Source: Candidatus Stramentimicrobium fermentans (GTDB lineage Bacteria; Atribacterota; Phoenicimicrobiia; Phoenicimicrobiales; Stramentimicrobiaceae). Taken from it: 54,463 nt of DNA. The stretch lies in contig JAAYOB010000010.1 of the NCBI GenBank assembly GCA_012520575.1, positions 1 through 54,463 of the forward strand. Direction: 5' to 3'. Every line of letters begins with the position of its first letter. Positions within the stretch are counted from its first letter, which is position 1. A program made the translations under genes and the position numbers. This document shows positions 18,999-27,851 of the stretch, piece after piece. The notes under the pieces are model-generated. The model made no database searches. It had not been told where the DNA came from and saw only the letters and a program-made list of their open reading frames with translations.

Positions 18999-19025
18999 AA
19001 ACTAGGGCTCACCGACCTATTTTTT
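18971..19025 (+). terminator. Terminator-like stem with two possible 5' partners
   Basis: The 3' arm TCACCGACC (19009-19017) plus its T-rich tail (TATTTTTT to 19025) can pair with the distant arm at 18786-18794. It can also pair locally with GGCCGGTGG (18971-18979) inside the short ORF, with one C-A mismatch and one G-U pair. Translation of the short ORF would melt the local version. Confidence 0.5.
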
Positions 19026-19046
19026 AACAATAGGAGAAAATATTAG

Positions 19047-20282
19047 TTGAACCGCAAGCTAAAATTATTTATATTATTGATTTCCATATCCGCTACCGTG
19101 CTTTTTATTTTTTTACTCCCTAACATTACTGCAATTTCTGAAATATGGCTACCCTTCCTGTTTTTTACGATTATTGCAATTATTGCTGAACATAAACCCG
19201 TTGTATTGCCAGCGGGTGGAAATATTACAGTAGCCTTTCCCATTAGCTTTGTAGTAATATTGGTCTACGGACCTGCCATAGCTATGGTTTTAGAATTCTT
19301 TAGTATAATCTGGACCATTTTTAGAAAAAAAGGATCATGGTTTAAAGCCCTATTCAATGCAGCTCAATATTCATTGTCTTCAGGGTTAGCAGGGGTAGTA
19401 TATATATTTACAGGTGGTGTGGTGGGAAAACAAAATTTTGTTCATTATATAATTCCGGCCGCATTATGTGCCTTAACTTATTGTGTAGTTAATACATTAT
19501 TAGTTACTACTGTGATTTCCTTGGATTCGGGAATGAGTCTGGGAAAGGTGTTTAGGATTAATATTAGAGAGGTACTTCCCAGTTACTTGGCGGAGGCGCC
19601 CATGGGCTTTATTATGGCTATTATTTATGTACATATTGGCATTTTTGGTATCCTTCTCTTCTTCTTTCCACTTCTGTTAGCCCGTCAATCTTTTGAGCTA
19701 TATACCAGAATGCGAAAAATTTATTTAGAAACTATTCGCACTCTGGCTGCTACCATCGATGCCAAAGACCCATACACTCTGGGCCATTCCGAGAGGGTAT
19801 CACATTTAGCAGTTGACTTAGCTAAAAAATTAGATTTCGCTGAAACAGACATTGAATACTTAGAATATGCAGCAATTTTACATGATATCGGGAAAATAGG
19901 TATTGCGGACAGTATATTAGGGAAAAAAGATAGACTGACGGATGAAGAATATAAAAAAATAAAAGAACATCCCGTTATCGGAGCAAATATCATTGATTCC
20001 ATTGAGTTTTTGAAAAAATGCTCTAAGGCGGTATTGCATCATCATGAGCGTTATGATGGTAATGGCTATCCCCAGGGATTAAAGGGAGAGGATATTCCTA
20101 AAACGGCAAGATTATTAGCTGTAATCGATGCCTATGATGCGATGAATTCCGATCGTCCCTATCGTAAAAAGCTTTCTCCGGAGGATATTGTACAGGAATT
20201 AAGAGATGAATCGGGCAAACAATTTGACCCGGTTATAGTAAAGGCATTCCTTTCCTTATTACAGGAAAGGAGGATAGGCTGA
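19047..20282 (+). CDS. Membrane HD-GYP domain protein, probable c-di-GMP phosphodiesterase
   Basis: HD-GYP proteins hydrolyse cyclic di-GMP or related cyclic dinucleotides. The N-terminal ~220 residues of this 411-residue protein form about six to eight membrane helices, a sensor region of the MASE type. The HD-GYP domain follows (about 228-405), with HDIGKIG at 279-285, HHHERYDGNGYP at 331-342, and DAYDAM further on. All the metal-binding residues expected of the family appear present. The start is TTG 19047, with AGGAGAA 8 nt upstream. It is preceded by the terminator-bearing leader and overlaps the next gene by 1 nt. Confidence 0.9.
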   Translation: MNRKLKLFILLISISATVLFIFLLPNITAISEIWLPFLFFTIIAIIAEHKPVVLPAGGNITVAFPISFVVILVYGPAIAMVLEFFSIIWTIFRKKGSWFKALFNAAQYSLSSGLAGVVYIFTGGVVGKQNFVHYIIPAALCALTYCVVNTLLVTTVISLDSGMSLGKVFRINIREVLPSYLAEAPMGFIMAIIYVHIGIFGILLFFFPLLLARQSFELYTRMRKIYLETIRTLAATIDAKDPYTLGHSERVSHLAVDLAKKLDFAETDIEYLEYAAILHDIGKIGIADSILGKKDRLTDEEYKKIKEHPVIGANIIDSIEFLKKCSKAVLHHHERYDGNGYPQGLKGEDIPKTARLLAVIDAYDAMNSDRPYRKKLSPEDIVQELRDESGKQFDPVIVKAFLSLLQERRIG

Positions 20283-20860
20283 TGTTATATATTATCATTA
20301 TTGTTGCCAGTATAATAATTAGTTTAATTTGCGGGGGGGAACTGGAAAGACTGACCAATATTTCTATTGAGGGGGTACCCCTATTTGCCGTTGCTCTTTT
20401 ATTAAGGTTAGGGGTATGGGCAGCAGAATTACTAAGTTTTTCGGGGATTGTGAGGTTTAGTCCTCATTTAATAATTATCTCCTATCTTATTCTAATTTTT
20501 GCATCGTTACGTAATATAAAACTGCCGGGCTTTAAATACATTGGTCTAGGGTTATTATTGAATGCCTTCGTTATTATGTTGAATGGGGGAAGAATGCCGG
20601 TATTGATAACCCAAGGCTTAGTGGAAAAATTTAATTCCGCTACTCTATCTCCGGCTGGAAACAGTGCAGTTCACTGCTTAAGGGGCAACATGACTCTGTT
20701 TGCCTTTTTAGGAGATGTTATTCCCATGCCCTGTTTTTTTCCGACTAATGAGTTATTAAGTGTAGGCGATATTATGCTCTTTATCGGTTTATTTGTTCTC
20801 ATTCAACAAATAATGATGAAGGAAATGGCATTGCAGAAAGATTCGGCGAGTTCAGAATAA
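20282..20860 (+). CDS. DUF5317 family membrane protein
   Basis: The 192-residue protein has about five hydrophobic segments and the DUF5317 landmarks NGGRMPV (about residue 100), FLGDVIPMP, and SVGDIMLFIG. Its function is unknown. Its ATG overlaps the stop codon of the HD-GYP gene by one base. This suggests translational coupling and possibly a shared membrane signalling role. Confidence 0.8.
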   Translation: MLYIIIIVASIIISLICGGELERLTNISIEGVPLFAVALLLRLGVWAAELLSFSGIVRFSPHLIIISYLILIFASLRNIKLPGFKYIGLGLLLNAFVIMLNGGRMPVLITQGLVEKFNSATLSPAGNSAVHCLRGNMTLFAFLGDVIPMPCFFPTNELLSVGDIMLFIGLFVLIQQIMMKEMALQKDSASSE

Positions 20861-20883
20861 ACAAGAAGGGAAAACTATAAATC

Positions 20884-23421
20884 ATGCTTAGCATTGCCCG
20901 TAGATTATTTGGTGACGCTGACACGAAAGAATTGAATAGATTAAAACCATTAGTAAATAAGATTAATAATTTAGATGGTGTAATAAAAGGGTTAAAGGAC
21001 ATTGATTTAAAAGAAAAAACAGCATACTTTAAAAAACTTATTTCTGAGGGCGTTTCTATAGATTCTATACTTCCCGAGGCTTTCGCAGTAGTTAGAGAGG
21101 CTGCTCAAAGAACTATTAAGATGCGCCATTTCGATGTCCAGTTAATTGGCGGTATGGTACTGCACCAGGGGAAGATCGCCGAGATGGCAACCGGTGAAGG
21201 GAAGACCCTGGTGGCTACCTTGCCTGCTTATTTGAATGCCCTAACCGGAAAGAGTGTTCATATAGTTACGGTAAACGATTATCTGGCTAAAAGAGACCGT
21301 TTTTGGATGGGCCCGGTCTATGAATTTTTAGGATTGAAGGTAGGTCTCATCCAGCATGATATGGATCCTGAGCAGAGAAAAGAGGCCTATCAATCAGATG
21401 TAGTCTACGGGACTAATAATGAATTTGGATTTGATTACCTAAGAGACAATATGAGTATTACTCCTGAAGAAATAGTACAGCATGAACACGCATTTGCCAT
21501 TATAGATGAGGTAGACAGCATCTTAATAGACGAGGCAAGAACTCCGCTGATAATCTCAGGGCCAACGGATGAATCTACCAGTAAGTATTTTCAAATAGAT
21601 AAACTAATCTATCAGTTAAAAGAGGAGCAGGACTACAAGATTAATGAAAAGGAAAAGACTGCCTACCTTACAGAAGAGGGCGTAGTTCGTATGGAAAAAC
21701 TGTTGGGGGTGGATAATCTTTATGATCAGAATAATGTACACTTACAGCACCATATTAACCAGGCCCTTAAAGCTCACCGATTATTCAGAAGAGATGTTGA
21801 CTATGTAGTAAAAAATGGAGAGGTCATTATTGTAGATGAATTTACAGGACGACTTATGTTTGGCAGGCGATATAGTGACGGCTTGCATCAAGCCATTGAA
21901 GCAAAAGAAAATGTGGTTATAGCTCGTGAAAGCCAAACCTTAGCCACTATTACCTTTCAAAACTTCTTCCGGTTATATTGTAAATTAGCCGGTATGACCG
22001 GTACGGCAAAGACAGAGGAAGATGAATTTATTGAAATTTACAACTTGCCGGTAGTGGTAATACCACCCAACAGAACCTTAATCAGGCATAGTTTCCCGGA
22101 TGTTATTTATAAAACGGAAAAGGAAAAATTTAAAGCAGCTATAGAAGAGATTAGAGAATTGCATAAACAGGGCAGACCGGTGCTGGTAGGTACGGTATCG
22201 ATTGAAAAATCGGAAAGATTAAGCAGATTATTGGAAAAAGAACACATCGAGCATAATATCTTGAATGCTAAAAATCATGAAAAAGAAGCTGAAATAGTTG
22301 CTGAAGCTGGCCAGAGAGGGAAGGTGACTATCTCCACTAACATGGCTGGCAGGGGTACCGATATTGTTTTAGGGGAAGGCATAGCGGAAATGGGTGGCTT
22401 ACATGTTATTGGTACTGAGCGGCACGAGAGCAGAAGAATAGATAATCAATTAAGAGGCAGGGCCGGCAGACAGGGAGATCCCGGTTCTTCCCGGTTTTTT
22501 TTAGCCTTGGAAGATGATCTTTTGCGCCTGTTTGGCTCGGACCGCATAGTTAGTGTCATGGAAAAATTAGGAGTAGAAGAAGATACCCCCATCGAACATC
22601 CTTTTATCACCCGCTCTATAGAAGGTGCTCAGAAAAGAGTTGAAGGCAGAAACTTTGAAATTAGAAAACAATTATTACAATTTGATAATGAAATGGAATT
22701 TCAGAGGAAGATTATCTATGAACAGAGAAAGACAGTTCTCGTGAGTGATAATGTTAAGGATATCATTTCTGACATGATTGATGACACTATAGATAACATG
22801 TTGCAAAGGTATGCCAGTAAGGATGTCTATCCGGAAGAATGGAACTTAGAGGCTTTAAAGGGAAATTTTTATGAGATATTTGGTCTTACCATGGACCTTC
22901 CCAAAGATGTTACTACTCTTACCATTCCTTATCTACAGGGAAATCTTCTGGAAAAAGTAAAAATGGGCTATCAGGAAAAAGAGAATGAACTCAGCTCTTT
23001 ACTGTTGAGACAGATTGAAAAAATGATTTTGCTTAGAATTGTAGACAGAGAGTGGAAAGACCATTTAAAAAGATTGGATGATCTAAAACAGGGAATCGGT
23101 TTAAGGGCTTATGGACAAAAGGATCCCTTAACGGAATACCATTTTGAAGCCCATAATATGTTTCAGAATATGATAGACAATATTAAAGAAGATTGTATTA
23201 AATTTATTTTTAGAGTAAAAATTGAACAAAAGCCTCAACCTCCAATAACCGAGCAAAAATCAACAAGTGATGCATCAGTACTATTAGCAGGGCCTAAGGT
23301 TAAGGTTGAGCAGAAAAAGCAAATGACAAAAGATTCATCTACTAAGAAGAAGATGGGCAGAAATGACCCCTGTCTTTGCGGGAGCGGGTTGAAATATAAA
23401 TATTGTTGTGGCAAAAAATAA
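20884..23421 (+). CDS. secA: Preprotein translocase ATPase SecA
   Basis: SecA is the motor that drives secretory proteins through SecYEG. The 845-residue protein has Walker [10 protein letters not shown] at about residue 100. The DEAD-like [16 protein letters not shown] is at about 207-221, and [12 protein letters not shown] and [18 protein letters not shown] lie in the second helicase domain. The C-terminal zinc SEC-C motif ([13 protein letters not shown]) lies within the last 15 residues. The protein is complete. secA followed by prfB is a common order. Confidence 0.97.
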   Translation: MLSIARRLFGDADTKELNRLKPLVNKINNLDGVIKGLKDIDLKEKTAYFKKLISEGVSIDSILPEAFAVVREAAQRTIKMRHFDVQLIGGMVLHQGKIAEMATGEGKTLVATLPAYLNALTGKSVHIVTVNDYLAKRDRFWMGPVYEFLGLKVGLIQHDMDPEQRKEAYQSDVVYGTNNEFGFDYLRDNMSITPEEIVQHEHAFAIIDEVDSILIDEARTPLIISGPTDESTSKYFQIDKLIYQLKEEQDYKINEKEKTAYLTEEGVVRMEKLLGVDNLYDQNNVHLQHHINQALKAHRLFRRDVDYVVKNGEVIIVDEFTGRLMFGRRYSDGLHQAIEAKENVVIARESQTLATITFQNFFRLYCKLAGMTGTAKTEEDEFIEIYNLPVVVIPPNRTLIRHSFPDVIYKTEKEKFKAAIEEIRELHKQGRPVLVGTVSIEKSERLSRLLEKEHIEHNILNAKNHEKEAEIVAEAGQRGKVTISTNMAGRGTDIVLGEGIAEMGGLHVIGTERHESRRIDNQLRGRAGRQGDPGSSRFFLALEDDLLRLFGSDRIVSVMEKLGVEEDTPIEHPFITRSIEGAQKRVEGRNFEIRKQLLQFDNEMEFQRKIIYEQRKTVLVSDNVKDIISDMIDDTIDNMLQRYASKDVYPEEWNLEALKGNFYEIFGLTMDLPKDVTTLTIPYLQGNLLEKVKMGYQEKENELSSLLLRQIEKMILLRIVDREWKDHLKRLDDLKQGIGLRAYGQKDPLTEYHFEAHNMFQNMIDNIKEDCIKFIFRVKIEQKPQPPITEQKSTSDASVLLAGPKVKVEQKKQMTKDSSTKKKMGRNDPCLCGSGLKYKYCCGKK

Positions 23422-23442
23422 CTCAGATAGCATGACTATAAA

Positions 23443-23470
23443 TAGACAAGGTTTTAGAGGGAAATAATAT
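23443..23470 (+). promoter_or_regulatory. Weak promoter candidate before prfB
   Basis: TAGACA (23443-23448), 16 nt, TAATAT (23465-23470). The AGGAG ribosome site follows at 23481-23485. Confidence 0.35.
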
Positions 23471-23488
23471 AAGATAAAATAGGAGCGA

Positions 23489-24623
23489 ATGGTTAGAGAA
23501 ATGATGGGAATTGATGTCAGCGTAATTAGATTAGAAATGAATCTGTTAAATGATAAGATAAAAAAACTGGGAGAACATCTTTGAAGTAGAGCATAAAAAT
23601 GAACTGATTAAAGAGATTTGCCAAAAAATGCAATTCCCCACCTTCTGGCAAGAACAGGAAAGAGCCAATGCTTTAAGTAAAGAGCTTAAAGACCTACAGA
23701 ATGTGGTACAAGATTATCAAAAAATAACAGAAGAGATGGAAGAATTAAATATTCTCTTTGAGCTGAATTGCCAGGAAAATAAGACCGAGATCTGGCAAGA
23801 GGTAGCCTTTAAGATTAAAAGATTAGAAGAGGAAGTTAATAGTCAGGAACGGAGCATCCTTTTTTCTGGAAGATATGATAAATACAATGCCATTGTCTCT
23901 ATTCATCCTGGCGCAGGTGGCACCGAATCCCAGGACTGGGCAGAGATGCTGCTCAGAATGTATTTGAGATGGGCAGAAAAACATAATTTAAAGACTAAAA
24001 TAGTTGATTTTATGCACGGAGATGAAGCAGGTATTAAGAGTGTTACCTTTACAGTCACCGGCAAGAATGCCTTTGGTTTCTTGAAATCGGAAAAAGGAAT
24101 CCACCGCTTAGTCCGCATATCCCCATTCGATGCCAATAAAAGAAGGCATACTTCCTTCGCTTCAGTTGAAGTGATACCGGAAATTGATGATGAAATTGAA
24201 ATAGAGATTAATGATTCAGATTTAAAGATTGATACCTATCGCGCTACCGGAGCCGGTGGGCAGCATGTCAATACTACCGACTCTGCTGTTCGAATAACTC
24301 ATTTACCTACCGGAAGTGTAGTGCAATGCCAGAATGAGCGGTCTCAGCACAGCAATCGTCTAACTGCTATGAAAATTTTGCGAGCCAGGCTGTTCGAATA
24401 TTATCAGAAAAAACAAGAAGAAGATCTGGAAAAAATAAGCGGGGATAAAAAAGATATTGCCTGGGGCAGTCAGATCCGTTCCTATGTATTTCAGCCCTAC
24501 CAGATGGTTAAAGACCACCGTACTAAATTTGAAAGCAGTAATATACAGCAGGTCATGGATGGAGAGATACAAGATTTTATAGATACCTATCTACAAACTT
24601 ATCAGAAGTATGAAAATAATTGA
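23489..24623 (+). CDS. prfB: Peptide chain release factor 2, with programmed +1 frameshift
   Basis: RF2 terminates translation at UGA and UAA. The first frame runs from ATG 23489 through 31 codons to CTT followed by TGA at 23582-23584. A +1 shift on CTT-T resumes at GAA 23583 and continues to 24623. The shifted product has the RF2 recognition tripeptide in RISPFDANK and the catalytic GGQ in TGAGGQHVNTTDSAV. Total length of about 377 residues is normal. A Shine-Dalgarno-like GGGAG lies shortly before the slip site. The base after the stop is A rather than the common C. An in-frame TGA here normally means autoregulation by RF2 level, not a broken gene. ATG 23501 is an alternative start. Confidence 0.93.
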
Positions 24624-24650
24624 TTTCAGAAACGGAGGAGTTTATATTTT

Positions 24651-25274
24651 ATGCTGAAAGATCGAAAAATTAAAAACTTTTTAGATTTACTGGCCTCAAA
24701 AGCAGCCACTCCTGGTGGAGGAAGTGTAGCGGCTTTAACCGGAGCTATGGGAGCGGGTTTGCTCTCAATGGTGGGCAATTTAACCACAGGTAAAGAAAAG
24801 TATAAAGATGTAGAAGACCGGATAAAAGAATTATTAAGTAGAAGTGAAAACTTAAGAATAGAATTTGAAGGGTTAATGGAAAGCGATGTGGCAGTTTTTA
24901 ATGAACTTATGGCTATAATGAAATTGCCCCGGGCTACTGAAGAGGAGAAAGAAAAAAGAGACCAGAAGATGCAGATTGCCTTAGTTGAGGCGGCAAAGGT
25001 GCCTTTAGCTGTAGCACAAAAAAGCAAAGAATTGATAGATTGTTGTAAAGAAATTGCGGGTATTGGGAGCAAAAATGCCATTAGCGATGTTGGGGTAGGT
25101 GTTTTATTGGCAGAAGCCGCTTTCCATAGTGCCATAATCAATGTAAAAATAAATTTAAATTTAATTAAAGATGAAAAAATAAAAGAAGAACTAAACGAAG
25201 AAATAAATAATCTAACTGAATCAGTAAAAGGTGAAAAGGACCAGGTCTTAGAAGTGGTACTACGAAGATTGTAA
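24651..25274 (+). CDS. Cyclodeaminase/cyclohydrolase family protein (FchA-like)
   Basis: The 207-residue, mostly helical protein belongs to the formiminotransferase-cyclodeaminase family, with the signature ATPGGGSVAALTGAMGAGLLSMV near residues 18-40. Relatives convert 5-formimino-THF or 5,10-methenyl-THF, feeding one-carbon metabolism. Which reaction applies here is not decidable from sequence. GGAGGAG (24634-24640) is its ribosome site. It lies 27 nt after prfB. Confidence 0.85.
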   Translation: MLKDRKIKNFLDLLASKAATPGGGSVAALTGAMGAGLLSMVGNLTTGKEKYKDVEDRIKELLSRSENLRIEFEGLMESDVAVFNELMAIMKLPRATEEEKEKRDQKMQIALVEAAKVPLAVAQKSKELIDCCKEIAGIGSKNAISDVGVGVLLAEAAFHSAIINVKINLNLIKDEKIKEELNEEINNLTESVKGEKDQVLEVVLRRL

Positions 25275-25356
25275 ATCTTATTTCTTTGATTTTGGCCAAT
25301 TATAAAACTTAAGCAAGTCTCTCTTGTTTCAACTGACAGAATTTTTTCATTCTTTA

Positions 25357-25384
25357 TTGACAAAAGGAAAAGATATGGTATTCT
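25357..25384 (+). promoter_or_regulatory. Promoter of the gntR-kor operon
   Basis: A perfect TTGACA (25357-25362), 16-nt spacer and TATTCT (25379-25384) lie 52 nt before the GntR start codon. It is the best promoter for the downstream catabolic block. Confidence 0.65.
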
Positions 25385-25400
25385 GTAAATGGTTAATCCA

Positions 25401-25414
25401 TTAGTCAATTAGTC
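25401..25414 (+). promoter_or_regulatory. Possible operator: direct repeat TTAGTC
   Basis: TTAGTC occurs at 25401-25406 and again at 25409-25414, within CATTAGTCAATTAGTCCAA just downstream of the predicted transcription start. Its position between promoter and gntR would suit an autoregulatory site. No typical GntR palindrome was seen, so this is speculative. Confidence 0.3.
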
Positions 25415-25436
25415 CAATAGCCAAGGTTCAAAAACT

Positions 25437-26438
25437 GTGAAAATTGAAATCAACAAAAGTAGCAGAATACCGCTATATCTTCAGATTAAAGAGCAATTGA
25501 AAGGGCTTATACAAAACGGTCAACTATTTAAAGGCATGCAATTGCCCACAGAAAGAGAGCTATCTCATCAACTGAAAGTAAGTCGTAATACTGTGAGCAT
25601 GGCTTATAAAGAGCTGTCTTTAGAAAAAATAATCTCCTCCACTTCAGGTAAGGGAACTTTTATTACAGCAGAAGCTGGACCGGAAAACCATTTACTCTCT
25701 AATACACAGAAGTCAACAGTAATCAGAAAAATAGATTTAGCCATTGAGAAAGCGTTAGAATCAAATATTCCAGTTGAAGATTTTATCCGCCTCATCAGCC
25801 ATCGCTATAAAGAGAAGAGAGCTCTGTCGAACAATATTCATATAGCTTTCATTGAATGTAACCAGGAGCAATTGTTTTATTTTTCCCATAAATTAGAGCT
25901 GGGTACCGGTATTAATATAATACCTATCTTGATTGATGAGATGTATCTAAATAAGGTTAATTTTCAAAACCAAATAAAATCAGTTGATTTAATAGTTACT
26001 ACCTTCTTTCACCTCCAGGAAGTAGAAGATTATTTGAAGAATGAAAACAAAAAGATTGTAGCCATAGCACTCGATCCTGAGATGGAGACCATGGTAAGGA
26101 TTGCCCATATCGCTACCCCTGATATAAATATTGGTTTAGTATGTTTAACTGACAAATTTGCCGAAAGAGTCATAAAATCCATTAACAATAGTGGTATAAA
26201 ATATAAAAATATTGCTTTCACCACCACTAAGGAATTAAATGAACTAAAAAGGTTAATTCGAAAAAATGATATCTTAATAGTTTCGCCCGGTAGAAAAAAA
26301 GAGGTTCAAAAATTGATTTCTAAGAATATTCCATTGATAGAGTTTATTTATGTTCCAGATAAGGGCTCTATTGATACTTTGAATAAAACAATAATCGATA
26401 TTAAAAAGAAAGAGGTGACACCAGAGCGTAATGAATAA
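25437..26438 (+). CDS. GntR family transcriptional regulator
   Basis: The N-terminal winged helix (about residues 8-75) has the GntR hallmarks SRIPLYLQIKEQLKGLI, LPTERELSHQLKVSRNTVSMAYKEL and GKGTFIT. The C-terminal ~220 residues form an alpha/beta domain resembling the effector domain of some two-domain GntR proteins, but I cannot name the ligand. The start is GTG 25437, with a weak AAGG upstream. Its end overlaps the ferredoxin subunit gene by 8 nt. It is therefore the first gene of the 2-oxoacid oxidoreductase operon and its probable regulator. Confidence 0.85.
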   Translation: MKIEINKSSRIPLYLQIKEQLKGLIQNGQLFKGMQLPTERELSHQLKVSRNTVSMAYKELSLEKIISSTSGKGTFITAEAGPENHLLSNTQKSTVIRKIDLAIEKALESNIPVEDFIRLISHRYKEKRALSNNIHIAFIECNQEQLFYFSHKLELGTGINIIPILIDEMYLNKVNFQNQIKSVDLIVTTFFHLQEVEDYLKNENKKIVAIALDPEMETMVRIAHIATPDINIGLVCLTDKFAERVIKSINNSGIKYKNIAFTTTKELNELKRLIRKNDILIVSPGRKKEVQKLISKNIPLIEFIYVPDKGSIDTLNKTIIDIKKKEVTPERNE

Positions 26439-26703
26439 AAATATAAATCAAGAAATTTATGAAAATGAAAAGACCATCATTACTATAAATGAAGATTGGT
26501 GCAAGGCTTGTGGTATATGCATTCAATTTTGCCCAGCCAAAGTCTTGGTGAGCAGCGAAAGAGGTCATCCGGTGGTAAAAAATATTGAGGATTGCATCCA
26601 TTGTAGGTTATGCGAGTTAAGATGTCCGGACTTTGTCATTAATGTTGTGAAAAAAGAGGAAAATCTTAGTCCTAGTCTAAATCAAAAAGGTCTGGAGGAT
26701 TAG
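26431..26703 (+). CDS. korD: 2-oxoacid:ferredoxin oxidoreductase, delta (4Fe-4S ferredoxin) subunit
   Basis: The 90-residue protein has two 4Fe-4S motifs, CKACGICIQFCP (about residues 23-34) and CIHCRLCELRCP (about 54-65), as in the delta subunit of 2-oxoglutarate or branched-chain 2-oxoacid oxidoreductases. It would pass electrons from the TPP enzyme to soluble ferredoxin. It overlaps gntR by 8 nt and precedes the alpha subunit by 2 nt. Confidence 0.88.
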   Translation: MNKNINQEIYENEKTIITINEDWCKACGICIQFCPAKVLVSSERGHPVVKNIEDCIHCRLCELRCPDFVINVVKKEENLSPSLNQKGLED

Positions 26704-26705
26704 CT

Positions 26706-27851
26706 ATGTCAGAGAAAAAAAGATTGGAAAAAATATTACAGGGAAATGAAGCATGTGTAGAAGGGGCAATTTTGGCAGGAGTTCGCTTCTTTGCCGGTTA
26801 TCCCATTACCCCTGCTTCAGAAATAGCGGAAGGCATGGCGCAAAGACTTCCGGCGTTGGGAGGAGTGTTTATGCAGATGGAGGACGAGATTGCCAGCATG
26901 GCAGCAACTATAGGAGCTTCTTTGGCTGGAGCAAAGGCCATGACTGCCAGTTCCGGTCCGGGGATATGCCTAAAGCAGGAGAATATAGGTTTTGCGGCAA
27001 TTTGCGAAGTTCCTTGTGTGATAGTTAATTCCCAGCGAGGAGGCCCCAGTACCGGCTTACCGACTAAACCGGCACAAGCTGATGTTATGCAAGCCCGCTG
27101 GGGAACACATGGAGACCACCCTATGATAGTGTTATCACCCTCTGATGTAACTGAGGTTTTAAATATTACTATAAAAGCCATTAATTTTAGTGAAAAATAC
27201 CGCACCCCGGTGATGTTAATGTTAGATGAAGTAATTTCTCATATGCGCGAAAAAGTAATTATTCCCCCTAAAGAAGAGATTGAGATAATCGATAGGAAAA
27301 AACCGACTGTGGTTAAAGAAGACTTCCTGCCATATAAAGCTGATGATGACCTCGTTCCACCTATGGCCAATTTTGGGAGCGGTTACCGTTATCATGTAAC
27401 TGGCTTAGTGCACAATGAAAAAGGTTATCCTACTTCAAATAATAAGGAAATTGATTATTTAATTAGAAGGCTTACCAATAAAGTTGAATTAAACAAGAAG
27501 GATATTATCTTAGAGGAAAAGTATTTACTGGATGATGCCAGAGTAGCAATAGTTGCCTATGGTTCTGTAGCAAGGGCAGCTGAAAGAACAGTTAAATTAG
27601 CGAGGGAAAAAGGAATAAAAGTAGGTTTGTTAAAACTAATTACTCTTTGGCCTTTTAGTGATGATACAATCAGCCAATTAGCAAGCCAGGTAGACTTAAT
27701 AGTGGTTCCGGAAATGAATTTAGGGCAGATGGTTCGTGAAGTGCAAAGAGCAGCAGAAGGTAAATGCCGTGTTATCTCATACAGCAGAGTTGATGGGGAG
27801 CTAATTAATCCACTGGAAATTCTGGCTAAGATCGAGGAGGAGGGCAAATAA
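26706..27851 (+). CDS. korA: 2-oxoacid:ferredoxin oxidoreductase, alpha subunit
   Basis: The alpha subunit binds substrate and CoA. The 381-residue protein has FAGYPITPASEIAEGMAQ near residue 30, then TASSGPGICLKQE. The family motif QRGGPSTGLPTKPAQADVMQ is typical of 2-oxoglutarate-type (KorA/OorA) and related VorB proteins. A C-terminal transketolase-like domain is at about 280-378. I favour 2-oxoglutarate as substrate because GDH and methylmalonyl-CoA mutase genes are nearby. A branched-chain 2-oxoacid is the alternative. Confidence 0.9.
   Translation: MSEKKRLEKILQGNEACVEGAILAGVRFFAGYPITPASEIAEGMAQRLPALGGVFMQMEDEIASMAATIGASLAGAKAMTASSGPGICLKQENIGFAAICEVPCVIVNSQRGGPSTGLPTKPAQADVMQARWGTHGDHPMIVLSPSDVTEVLNITIKAINFSEKYRTPVMLMLDEVISHMREKVIIPPKEEIEIIDRKKPTVVKEDFLPYKADDDLVPPMANFGSGYRYHVTGLVHNEKGYPTSNNKEIDYLIRRLTNKVELNKKDIILEEKYLLDDARVAIVAYGSVARAAERTVKLAREKGIKVGLLKLITLWPFSDDTISQLASQVDLIVVPEMNLGQMVREVQRAAEGKCRVISYSRVDGELINPLEILAKIEEEGK

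Larger units (their letters stand above)
18783..19025 (+). other. Leader or small-RNA element with long-range stem and embedded short ORF
   Basis: ATAGGTCGGTGA (18783-18794) is the exact reverse complement of TCACCGACCTAT (19009-19020), which is followed by a T run to 19025. The two arms enclose 214 nt. Inside is a stable hairpin: CGGTTTTT (18862-18869) with AAAAACCG (18892-18899), then TTGTTCT (18872-18878) with AGAACAA (18883-18889) and loop TATT. A 28-codon ORF with a good ribosome site follows. The element lies directly upstream of the HD-GYP gene. It could be an attenuator leader or a discrete small RNA. No known riboswitch class was recognised. Confidence 0.6.

Noticed and set aside
18783-19025. 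c-di-GMP riboswitch upstream of the HD-GYP gene
   Set aside because: The context is tempting, but I see neither the GEMM-I nor the GEMM-II conserved core.
23582-23584. In-frame TGA in prfB as a pseudogene mutation
   Set aside because: It sits at the conserved CTT-TGA programmed frameshift site and the +1 frame continues as intact RF2.
24626-25408. 260-codon open frame on the minus strand
   Set aside because: It is antisense to the cyclodeaminase-family gene, which has clear family motifs and a ribosome site. The minus frame is Ser/Phe-rich without motifs.
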